Origin: Pseudomonas frederiksbergensis
GTDB taxonomy: Bacteria > Pseudomonadota > Gammaproteobacteria > Pseudomonadales > Pseudomonadaceae
Length of the DNA stretch: 37,762 nt
Direction: 5' to 3'
NCBI RefSeq assembly: GCF_017114915.1
Contig: NZ_JAAUOE010000040.1
Coordinates: 1-37,762, forward strand
Within the stretch, counting starts at the first letter, position 1; every line of letters begins with the position of its first letter. Shown here in pieces: positions 7,747 to 16,046 of this stretch. The notes under the pieces are model-generated. The model did no database searches, was not told where the DNA came from, and saw nothing but the letters and a program-made list of their open reading frames with translations. A program made the position numbers and the translations under genes.

Positions 7747-9342
7747 ATGAAAATGCTTCCCCTACGAGCGGCCATCGCTGCCGCGTTGCTGAGTGTCGCT
7801 GTTGGCGTCTCGGCCAAACCCTTGGTGGTCTGTACCGAAGCCAGCCCGGAAGGCTTCGACATGGTCCAGTACACGACTGCAGTCACTGCCGATGCGGTGG
7901 CCGAAACCATCTTCAATCGCCTGGCGGACTTCAAGCCCGGCACCACTGAAGTGATTCCGGCGCTGGCCGAATCCTGGGACATCAGTGAAGACGGCCTGAC
8001 CTACACGTTCCAGCTGCGCAAAGGCGTCAAGTTTCACACCACCGAATACTTCAAGCCGACCCGCGACATGAACGCCGACGACGTGGTCTGGAGCTTCCAG
8101 CGTCAGTTGGACCCGAATCACCCATGGCACAAGCTGTCGAGCGTGGGCTTCCCGTACTTTGAGAGCATGGGCTTCAAGGAACTGCTCAAAAGCGTAGAGA
8201 AAGTCGACGACAACACGGTCAAATTCACCCTGACCCGCCGCGAAGCGCCGTTCCTGGCCGACATCGCCATGGCCTTCTCCTCGATCTACTCCGCCGAGTA
8301 CGCCGACCAGTTGCTCAAGGCCGACAAGACCGGCGACCTGAACAACAAGCCCATCGGCACCGGCCCGTTCGTCTTCCAGCGTTATGCCAAGGATGCCCAG
8401 GTTCGCTTCAAGGCCAACTCGGACTATTTCCGTGGCAAGCCACCGGCTGACTCGCTGGTCCTGGCGATTGCCACCGACAACAACGTACGCCAGCAAAAAC
8501 TCAAGGCCAACGAGTGCCAGATCGCGCTGTATCCGAAGCCGGATGACATCCCGAGCATCAAGAAAGACACCAATCTGAAGGTCGCAGAACTGGATGCGAT
8601 GACCGTGTCCTACATCGCCATGAATACCCAGCACAAATACATGAGCGATGTGCGGGTACGTAAAGCCATCGACATCGCGTTCGACAAGGAAGCCTACGTC
8701 GCCGCCCTGTTCGGTAAAGGTAATGCCACAGTGGCGGTCAACCCGTACCCGCAGACCCTGCTGGGTTACAACTATCAACTGACCAACCCACCGCGTGACC
8801 TCGACAAGGCTCGTGCCCTGCTCAAGGAAGCCGGCGTGCCGGATGGCACCGTGTTCACCCTGTTCACCCGTAACGGCGGCGGCCCGACCAACCCTAATCC
8901 GATGCTCGGCGCGCAAATGATGCAGGCCGATCTGGCCAAGGTCGGGATCAAGGTCGATATTCGTGTCATGGAATGGGGCGAAATGCTCAAGCGCGCGAAA
9001 AACGGCGAACACGACATGGTGTCCGCCGGTTGGGCCGGCGACAACGGCGACCCGGATAACTTCCTGACGCCTATGCTCAGTTGTGAGGCTGCCAAGAACG
9101 GCGAAAACTATGCACGCTGGTGCAACGAGCAATTCCAGGCACTGCTCGACCAGGCACGGGCCAAAGTGGATCCGGCCGAACGCGCCGCGCTCTACGAACA
9201 GGCCCAGGCCATTTTCAATCAGGACCAGCCATGGATCAGCATGGCGCACACCCGGATGTTCACCGCAATGCGCACCAACGTAGAGGGCTATCACATTAGC
9301 CCCCTCACCACTAACAACTTCGCCACCACCCAGGTGAAGTAG
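7747..9342 (+). CDS. dppA4: Peptide ABC transporter periplasmic binding protein DppA4-like
   Basis: A 531-residue SBP family 5 protein directly upstream of the permease genes, so it is probably the principal binding protein of the importer. The start at ATG 7747 has AGAGGG about 7 nt upstream, and a TTG immediately before it is not needed. The signal peptide is MKMLPLRAAIAAALLSVAVG with VSA cleavage, giving mature KPLVVCTEASPEGFD. It diverges from the other three: the usual SPAGFD is SPEGFD, it has MNADDVVWSFQRQLDP, and the pocket tract reads LFTRNGGGPTNPNP where the others have LWAMPVQRPYNPN or similar. Its ligand range probably differs. In P. aeruginosa the gene at this position is dppA4 (PA4502). 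Confidence 0.93.
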   Translation: MKMLPLRAAIAAALLSVAVGVSAKPLVVCTEASPEGFDMVQYTTAVTADAVAETIFNRLADFKPGTTEVIPALAESWDISEDGLTYTFQLRKGVKFHTTEYFKPTRDMNADDVVWSFQRQLDPNHPWHKLSSVGFPYFESMGFKELLKSVEKVDDNTVKFTLTRREAPFLADIAMAFSSIYSAEYADQLLKADKTGDLNNKPIGTGPFVFQRYAKDAQVRFKANSDYFRGKPPADSLVLAIATDNNVRQQKLKANECQIALYPKPDDIPSIKKDTNLKVAELDAMTVSYIAMNTQHKYMSDVRVRKAIDIAFDKEAYVAALFGKGNATVAVNPYPQTLLGYNYQLTNPPRDLDKARALLKEAGVPDGTVFTLFTRNGGGPTNPNPMLGAQMMQADLAKVGIKVDIRVMEWGEMLKRAKNGEHDMVSAGWAGDNGDPDNFLTPMLSCEAAKNGENYARWCNEQFQALLDQARAKVDPAERAALYEQAQAIFNQDQPWISMAHTRMFTAMRTNVEGYHISPLTTNNFATTQVK

Positions 9343-9351
9343 ATAAGAAAC

Positions 9352-9383
9352 GCCCGGCATCGCTGACCCCAGCGCTGCCGGGC
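9352..9383 (+). other. Strong bipartite hairpin between dppA4 and dppB
   Basis: GCCCGGCA (9352-9359) pairs with TGCCGGGC (9376-9383), and inside it CGCTG (9361-9365) pairs with CAGCG (9370-9374) around an ACCC loop. No T-run follows. The structure sits 9 nt after the dppA4 stop, where many importer operons carry a hairpin that keeps binding-protein mRNA more abundant than permease mRNA. Confidence 0.7.
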
Positions 9384-9415
9384 ACGCCTAACCGGCTGAT
9401 GAGGTACCACACAAG

Positions 9416-10426
9416 ATGTTTAGTTTTATTGCCCGCCGATTGGGGTTACTGATCCCCACATTCTTCGGCATCACCTTGCTGACTTTCGCGTTGATTCGCA
9501 TGATTCCGGGCGACCCCGTGGAAGTGATGATGGGCGAACGTCGTGTCGACCCTGAAATGCATGCTCAGGCAATGGAACGCCTAGGTCTGAACAAACCCCT
9601 GTATGCCCAATACCTGGATTACATTGGCAAACTGGCCCAGGGCGATCTCGGCGAATCCCTGCGTACCCGTGAAAGCGTCTGGAGCGAGTTCACGCAGTTG
9701 TTCCCGGCTACCTTCGAGCTGTCGATGGCGGCCCTGCTATTCGCAGGCGTCCTCGGACTGCTGGCCGGCGTTATTGCCGCGTTGAAGCGAGGATCACTGT
9801 TCGACCACGGCGTGATGGGCATTTCTCTCACGGGATACTCGATGCCAATCTTCTGGTGGGGCCTGATCCTGATCATGTTCTTCTCGGTCAGTCTTGGCTG
9901 GACGCCGGTTTCCGGGCAAAACGACTTGTTGATCGACGTAGAACGCAAAACCCACTTCATGCTGATCGATACGTGGCTCAGCGATGAACCGGGTGCACTG
10001 CTCGACTACCTGCATCATCTGATCCTGCCTGCCATTGTGCTGGGCACCATTCCGCTGGCGGTGATCGCCCGGATGACCCGCTCCTCCATGCTCGAAGTGC
10101 TGCGTGAAGACTACATCCGCACCGCACGCGCCAAAGGCCTGTCGCCAGCACGCGTCGTATTCGTCCACGGCCTGCGCAACGCGTTGATTCCGGTACTGAC
10201 CGTGGTCGGCCTGCAAGTCGGCACACTGCTGGCTGGCGCGGTTCTGACCGAAACGATCTTCTCCTGGCCCGGCATCGGCAAGTGGCTGATCGAAGCCATC
10301 GGCGCCCGGGACTATCCCGTCGTGCAAAACGGCATCTTGTTGATTGCCTGCATCGTGATCCTGGTTAACTTCGTGGTGGATATCCTCTACGGCTTTGCCA
10401 ACCCACGCATTCGTCACCAGCGCTGA
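9416..10426 (+). CDS. dppB: Dipeptide ABC transporter permease DppB
   Basis: A 336-residue inner-membrane permease of the binding-protein-dependent family. The N-terminus MFSFIARRLGLLIPTFFGIT with FALIRMIPGDP is the hallmark of DppB/OppB. Six hydrophobic segments are visible. The cytoplasmic EAA loop that contacts the ATPase lies in the tract YIRTARAKGLSPARVVFVHG, followed by LRNALIPVLTVVGLQ. It pairs with DppC to form the channel. ATG 9416 follows GATGAGG, with spacing somewhat long at 11 nt, which may lower translation relative to dppA4. The stop is 11 nt before dppC. Confidence 0.96.
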   Translation: MFSFIARRLGLLIPTFFGITLLTFALIRMIPGDPVEVMMGERRVDPEMHAQAMERLGLNKPLYAQYLDYIGKLAQGDLGESLRTRESVWSEFTQLFPATFELSMAALLFAGVLGLLAGVIAALKRGSLFDHGVMGISLTGYSMPIFWWGLILIMFFSVSLGWTPVSGQNDLLIDVERKTHFMLIDTWLSDEPGALLDYLHHLILPAIVLGTIPLAVIARMTRSSMLEVLREDYIRTARAKGLSPARVVFVHGLRNALIPVLTVVGLQVGTLLAGAVLTETIFSWPGIGKWLIEAIGARDYPVVQNGILLIACIVILVNFVVDILYGFANPRIRHQR

Positions 10427-10437
10427 GGAAAATACCC

Positions 10438-11364
10438 ATGAGCATTCCAACGTCCTCAGCAGTCGCCTCTACCTCCACCGTGGATCAAAGCCTGCTGTAT
10501 CCATCACCGTACAAAGAGTTCTGGCAGGCGTTTTCGAAGAACAAAGGTGCTGTGGCGGGCCTGATGTTCTTCACCCTGGTTGTGTTCTGCGCGATTTTTG
10601 CCCCTTGGGTTGCGCCGCACAATCCAAGCGAGCAATACCGTGATTTCCTGCTGACGCCTCCGGTGTGGCTCGAGAGTGGGCAGTGGCGCTTTTTCCTCGG
10701 CACCGATGAACTGGGCCGCGACCTGCTGTCGCGTTTGATTCACGGCTCGCGCCTGTCGCTGCTGATCGGCCTGTCTTCTGTGGTGATGTCGCTGATCCCG
10801 GGGATTCTGATGGGATTGCTGGCCGGCTTTTTCCCCAGAGTGCTCGGCCCGACCATCATGCGTCTGATGGACATCATGCTGGCCCTGCCGTCCTTGCTGC
10901 TGGCCGTGGCGATTGTCGCCATCCTCGGCCCAGGCCTGATCAACACCGTGATCGCCATCGCCGTGGTGTCCCTGCCGTCGTATGTTCGTCTGACCCGCGC
11001 CGCGGTGATGGGCGAGCTGAACCGCGACTACGTGACCGCCGCGCGCCTGGCCGGTGCCGGTCTGCCACGCCTGATGTTCATCACCGTGCTGCCCAACTGC
11101 ATGGCGCCGCTGATCGTTCAGGCCACCCTGAGCTTCTCTTCGGCGATTCTCGATGCCGCGGCACTGGGCTTCCTCGGCCTTGGCGTACAACCGCCAACCC
11201 CTGAGTGGGGCACCATGCTGGCTTCGGCCCGTGACTACATCGAACGCGCCTGGTGGGTGGTGAGCTTGCCTGGTTTGACCATTTTGCTCAGCGTGCTGGC
11301 AATCAACTTGATGGGCGACGGCCTGCGCGATGCGCTGGACCCGAAACTCAAGAACGCCGCCTGA
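10438..11364 (+). CDS. dppC: Dipeptide ABC transporter permease DppC
   Basis: A 308-residue partner permease. It has the DppC/OppC plan: a cytoplasmic N-terminus with PSPYKEFWQAFSKNKGAV, a first membrane helix near residues 38-58, a periplasmic loop with FFLGTDELGRDLLSRLIHGS, then five more membrane segments. The EAA loop is RDYVTAARLAGAGLPRLMF, ahead of LPNCMAPLIVQATL and ALGFLGLGVQPPTPEWG. ATG 10438 is preceded by TGAGGAAAA. The stop codon lies in front of a GAGGAGA that serves dppD. Confidence 0.96.
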   Translation: MSIPTSSAVASTSTVDQSLLYPSPYKEFWQAFSKNKGAVAGLMFFTLVVFCAIFAPWVAPHNPSEQYRDFLLTPPVWLESGQWRFFLGTDELGRDLLSRLIHGSRLSLLIGLSSVVMSLIPGILMGLLAGFFPRVLGPTIMRLMDIMLALPSLLLAVAIVAILGPGLINTVIAIAVVSLPSYVRLTRAAVMGELNRDYVTAARLAGAGLPRLMFITVLPNCMAPLIVQATLSFSSAILDAAALGFLGLGVQPPTPEWGTMLASARDYIERAWWVVSLPGLTILLSVLAINLMGDGLRDALDPKLKNAA

Positions 11365-11374
11365 GGAGATTCAA

Positions 11375-12343
11375 ATGTCACTGTTAGAAATCAAGAATCT
11401 CAACGTTCGCTTCGGCGACGCCAACGCCGTTCCGGTGGTCGACGGTCTCGACATTTCCGTGGACAAGGGCGAAGTGCTGGCCATCGTCGGCGAATCGGGT
11501 TCCGGCAAGTCCGTGACCATGATGGCGCTGATGGGCCTGATCGAGCATCCGGGGATCGTCACCGCCGACGCCCTGAATTTCGACGGCAAGAACATGCTCA
11601 CCCTCAGCAACCGTCAGCGTCGGCAAATCGTCGGCAAAGACCTGGCCATGGTCTTCCAGGACCCGATGACCGCGCTGAACCCGAGCTACACCGTCGGTTT
11701 CCAGATCGAAGAAGTGCTGCGCCTGCACCTGAAAATGTCCAGAAAGGACGCCCGCAAGCGCGCCATCGAGCTGCTGGAAAAAGTGGAAATCCCCGGCGCC
11801 GCCAGTCGTATGAACGCCTACCCGCACCAACTCTCCGGCGGCATGAGCCAGCGTGTGGCCATTGCCATGGCGATTGCCGGCGAGCCGAAACTGCTGATCG
11901 CTGACGAACCGACCACCGCGCTCGACGTCACGATTCAGGCGCAAATCATGGACCTGCTGCTGGCGTTGCAGAAAGAGCAGAACATGGGCCTGGTGCTGAT
12001 CACCCACGACCTCGCCGTCGTGGCCGAAACCGCCCAGCGCGTATGCGTGATGTATGCGGGCCAAGCGGTTGAAGTCGGTCAGGTACCACAACTGTTCGAC
12101 ATTCCGGCGCACCCGTACAGCGAAGCGCTGCTCAAGGCTATTCCAGAACACAGCCTGGGCGCTGCGCGCCTGTCGACGCTGCCGGGCATCGTTCCCGGTC
12201 GTTACGACCGCCCGCAAGGCTGCCTGCTGTCGCCGCGCTGCCCGTACGTGCAAGACAACTGCCGCACCCAGCGCCCAACCCTTGATCAGAAAAGTAACAG
12301 CCTCGCCCGCTGCTTCTACCCGTTGAACCAGGAGGTGGCGTAA
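11375..12343 (+). CDS. dppD: Dipeptide ABC transporter ATPase DppD
   Basis: A 322-residue ATP-binding subunit. The start at ATG 11375 has GAGGAGA 6 nt upstream and gives the usual MSLLEIKNLNVRF; longer in-frame versions would overlap dppC. Motifs in order: Walker A GESGSGKS (about 39-46), Q-loop VFQDPMTALNP (about 94-104), signature LSGGMSQRVAIA (about 154), Walker B LLIADEP (about 175) and switch His in ITHDL (about 212). The C-terminal oligopeptide-transporter extension contains CLLSPRCPYVQDNC and a later RCF. This Cys pattern has been linked to a [4Fe-4S] cluster in related Dpp ATPases. It forms a heterodimer with DppF to power DppBC. The stop codon overlaps the dppF start (TAATG). Confidence 0.96.
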   Translation: MSLLEIKNLNVRFGDANAVPVVDGLDISVDKGEVLAIVGESGSGKSVTMMALMGLIEHPGIVTADALNFDGKNMLTLSNRQRRQIVGKDLAMVFQDPMTALNPSYTVGFQIEEVLRLHLKMSRKDARKRAIELLEKVEIPGAASRMNAYPHQLSGGMSQRVAIAMAIAGEPKLLIADEPTTALDVTIQAQIMDLLLALQKEQNMGLVLITHDLAVVAETAQRVCVMYAGQAVEVGQVPQLFDIPAHPYSEALLKAIPEHSLGAARLSTLPGIVPGRYDRPQGCLLSPRCPYVQDNCRTQRPTLDQKSNSLARCFYPLNQEVA

Positions 12344-13323
12344 TGGCCGTCGTACTTACCGCCCGCGACCTGACCCGTCACTACGAAGTGTCCCGTGGCC
12401 TGTTCAAGGGCCATGCGACCGTGCGCGCCCTTAACGGTGTGTCGTTCGAACTGGAAGCCGGCAAGACCCTCGCCGTTGTCGGTGAATCGGGCTGCGGCAA
12501 ATCCACCCTGGCCCGCGCCCTGACGCTGATCGAAGAACCGTCCTCCGGTTCCTTGAAAATCGCCGGACAGGAAGTCGCCGGCGCCGACAAGGCCCAGCGC
12601 AAGCAGCTGCGCAAAGACGTGCAGATGGTGTTCCAGAGCCCTTACGCGTCGCTGAACCCACGGCAGAAAATCGGTGATCAATTGGCCGAGCCGTTGCTGA
12701 TCAACACCAATCTGTCGGCTACCGAACGTCGTGAAAAAGTTCAAGCGATGATGAAACAGGTGGGCTTGCGTCCTGAGCACTACCAGCGCTATCCGCACAT
12801 GTTCTCCGGCGGTCAGCGCCAGCGGATTGCCCTGGCCCGCGCGATGATGCTGCACCCCAAAGTGCTGGTGGCGGACGAACCGACCTCGGCGCTCGACGTG
12901 TCGATCCAGGCTCAGGTGCTGAACCTGTTCATGGATTTGCAGCAAGAGTTCAACACGGCGTACGTGTTCATCTCCCACAACCTGGCCGTGGTGCGCCACG
13001 TCGCCGATCACGTGATGGTGATGTACCTGGGCCGCCCCGTGGAAATGGGTCCGAAAGAGGACATCTACACCCGTCCCCTGCACCCGTACACCCAGGCGCT
13101 GCTGTCGGCCACTCCGACCATCCACCCGGATCCGGACAAGCCGAAAATCAAGATCGTCGGCGAACTGCCCAACCCGCTGAACCCGCCGTCCGGCTGCGCT
13201 TTCCACAAGCGTTGCCCGTACGCGACCGAGCGCTGTGCCATCGAAGAACCGCTCCTGCGCCTGCTCGACACCCGCCAGGTGGCCTGCCACTACGCCGAGC
13301 AATTCCTCGACGGCGCGGCATAA
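12343..13323 (+). CDS. dppF: Dipeptide ABC transporter ATPase DppF
   Basis: A 326-residue ATP-binding subunit. Motifs: Walker A GESGCGKST (about 47-55), Q-loop VFQSPYASLNPR, signature FSGGQRQRIALARAM, Walker B VLVADEPTSALD and switch His in ISHNLAVV. The C-terminal extension has GCAFHKRCPYATERC and a final VACHY, the same Cys arrangement as in DppD. The start codon shares one base with the dppD stop, and GGAGG of the dppD end is its ribosome-binding site, so the two ATPases are translationally coupled. It is the last gene of the dpp cluster, and a palindromic repeat follows 20 nt downstream. Confidence 0.96.
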   Translation: MAVVLTARDLTRHYEVSRGLFKGHATVRALNGVSFELEAGKTLAVVGESGCGKSTLARALTLIEEPSSGSLKIAGQEVAGADKAQRKQLRKDVQMVFQSPYASLNPRQKIGDQLAEPLLINTNLSATERREKVQAMMKQVGLRPEHYQRYPHMFSGGQRQRIALARAMMLHPKVLVADEPTSALDVSIQAQVLNLFMDLQQEFNTAYVFISHNLAVVRHVADHVMVMYLGRPVEMGPKEDIYTRPLHPYTQALLSATPTIHPDPDKPKIKIVGELPNPLNPPSGCAFHKRCPYATERCAIEEPLLRLLDTRQVACHYAEQFLDGAA

Positions 13324-13342
13324 AAATGATCTGACCCCAAAA

Positions 13343-13432
13343 TGTAGGAGCGAGCTTGCTCGAAAAGGCGGTCTGTCAGTCGACATTGATATTGACTGGC
13401 ATGACGCCTTCGCGAGCGAGCTCGCTCCTACA
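13343..13432. repeat. Palindromic intergenic repeat (TGTAGGAGCGAGC type)
   Basis: TGTAGGAGCGAGCTTGCTCG at 13343-13362 faces CGAGCGAGCTCGCTCCTACA ending at 13432. The arms pair with one mismatch pair, and an inner GGCG/CGCC extension surrounds a 34-nt centre. It sits between converging genes (dppF and the small exported protein) and can act as a transcription stop. It is a typical Pseudomonas intergenic repeat. Confidence 0.85.
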
Positions 13433-13510
13433 GGGGATACCTGTTCACCAACCTCTTCTACTTCGATTACGCATCAGTCGGGGGAGAAGGGGGTTTCTTT
13501 TGTCCGACAT

Positions 13511-13750
13511 TTACGCTTGGGTGTCGTCCTCATCCTCGTCGGCGTCTGGATCGTCATCGTCCGTGCTACCGCCCTGGGCCAGATCACCTGGCTCAGACTC
13601 TGATTTGGCCAGCATCAGGTCACCCTGCACGACCTGACCGCTCGACGCCTGGGTCTCATGATCCTCGCATTCGGCCCAGACCGCCGAACTGCCGAGGGAC
13701 AGCATCACCAAAACCTTAAGCAGCAACACAATGCGTAGAAAAATGCTCAT
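13511..13750 (-). CDS. Small exported acidic protein, function unknown
   Basis: A 79-residue protein if started at ATG 13750; a second ATG at 13762 would add four residues but has AGAAGG touching the start codon, which is too close. Residues 1-26 form a signal peptide (MSIFLRIVLLLKVLVMLSLG, then AVWA cleavage). The mature part is about 50 residues with a single Cys (AECEDHETQ) and a highly acidic C-terminal tail (STDDDDPDADEDEDDTQA). No known domain is recognised. The tail could bind metal ions such as Ca2+ or stay disordered; this is inference. It stands alone between the dpp repeat and prfC. The signal peptide and good start make a real gene likely, but homologs would be needed to be sure. 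Confidence 0.6.
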   Translation of the reverse strand: MSIFLRIVLLLKVLVMLSLGSSAVWAECEDHETQASSGQVVQGDLMLAKSESEPGDLAQGGSTDDDDPDADEDEDDTQA

Positions 13751-13928
13751 AGTCGATTCCATCCTTCTCGTTGGTGAAGCTTAAGTGCCTGTCTTGCGCT
13801 GAATAAAATTTAGTTCCGATTGACCGGGTTCTCCAGACAGGACGCTACCGGGTAGCAGAAAATGCAACTGGAGGGGAGATTGGTTTGGAATAAGTGTTAT
13901 GCCGAAAAAATCATCTTCCATAAAAAAA

Positions 13929-13954
13929 GCGAAGCCCCAAGGCTTCGCTTTTTT
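13929..13954. terminator. Bidirectional terminator downstream of prfC
   Basis: GCGAAGCC (13929-13936) and GGCTTCGC (13941-13948) form an 8-bp stem with a CCAA loop. Seven As precede it and six Ts follow, so it terminates on either strand. It lies 23 nt past the prfC stop codon. Confidence 0.92.
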
Positions 13955-13976
13955 ACTTACTCAACACCTTTGCCGC

Positions 13977-15560
<1,584 letters not shown>

Positions 15561-15597
15561 GGGAAATCGCCTGGCGATGATTCAAAAAAGGGCGGCG

Positions 15598-15603
15598 AGT
15601 ATA
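15598..15603 (-). promoter_or_regulatory. Candidate -10 box of prfC
   Basis: The minus strand reads TATACT at 15603-15598, a near-consensus sigma-70 -10 box about 38 nt before the prfC ATG. The -35 region upstream is poor, so this is a tentative promoter. Confidence 0.4.
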
Positions 15604-15904
15604 GCTTAAAAAGTGACCTACGGACCACCGTGTGCAGGCGCAGCCGAAGGCTGTGATCCAACCGACGCCCGCTCGCGATTGGAGGCACCACAACGCCCTC
15701 TGAAACACCTCGAATATCCCTTCCAGGGGAACATCACACTGTCATGCAGGTCGGTTACATCAGTAGCTGTCAGGGACCGCACGACGGAAGCGTGCAAAAA
15801 CGCGACATTTTTTGTTGATCTCAAGCCCCTCACGCCCTAAAGTTCGCGCCGAACGTCCATGCTGGAAACGATCCATCCGGCTCAAGTACTGACGACGAGA
15901 CAGC

Positions 15905-15940
15905 AAGGCCAAGGGAAGCACCGCCTCCCATGGCCTTTTT
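15905..15940 (+). terminator. Attenuator-like hairpin in the speC upstream region
   Basis: AAGGCCA (15905-15911) pairs with TGGCCTT (15931-15937); inside it GGGA (15913-15916) pairs with TCCC (15926-15929) around a 9-nt loop; the last Ts run on to 15940. This has the form of an intrinsic terminator on the plus strand, yet it lies about 107 nt before the speC start. It could be a premature terminator controlling speC, or the 3' end of an unannotated small RNA between prfC and speC. Apart from this hairpin and the short frames near 15979-16034, I see nothing definite in the 486-bp gap. Confidence 0.65.
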
Positions 15941-16001
15941 GCTTTCGGCGACATGCCTTGGGAAGTAGGCGAACCAAAGTGGGGATACGGAGGACGTTCA
16001 T

Positions 16002-16034
16002 TTGCACCCATTGTTTTTACGAGTTTGCCCATAG
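16002..16034 (+). CDS. Possible 10-codon leader ORF upstream of speC
   Basis: A TTG-started frame encodes MHPLFLRVCP and stops at TAG 16032-16034. A strong Shine-Dalgarno GGAGG lies at 15989-15993, 8 nt upstream, and has no other obvious use. The stop codon overlaps the AGGAG of speC (16033-16037), an arrangement seen in translational coupling. It is very short, starts with TTG, and competes with two other open frames through the same bases, so it is a candidate only. Confidence 0.3.
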   Translation: MHPLFLRVCP

Positions 16035-16046
16035 GAGCTCCCAGGT

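Noticed and set aside
15743..15817. 24-codon frame further upstream of speC
   Set aside because: The ribosome-binding site is too far from its ATG and the peptide has no resemblance to known leaders.
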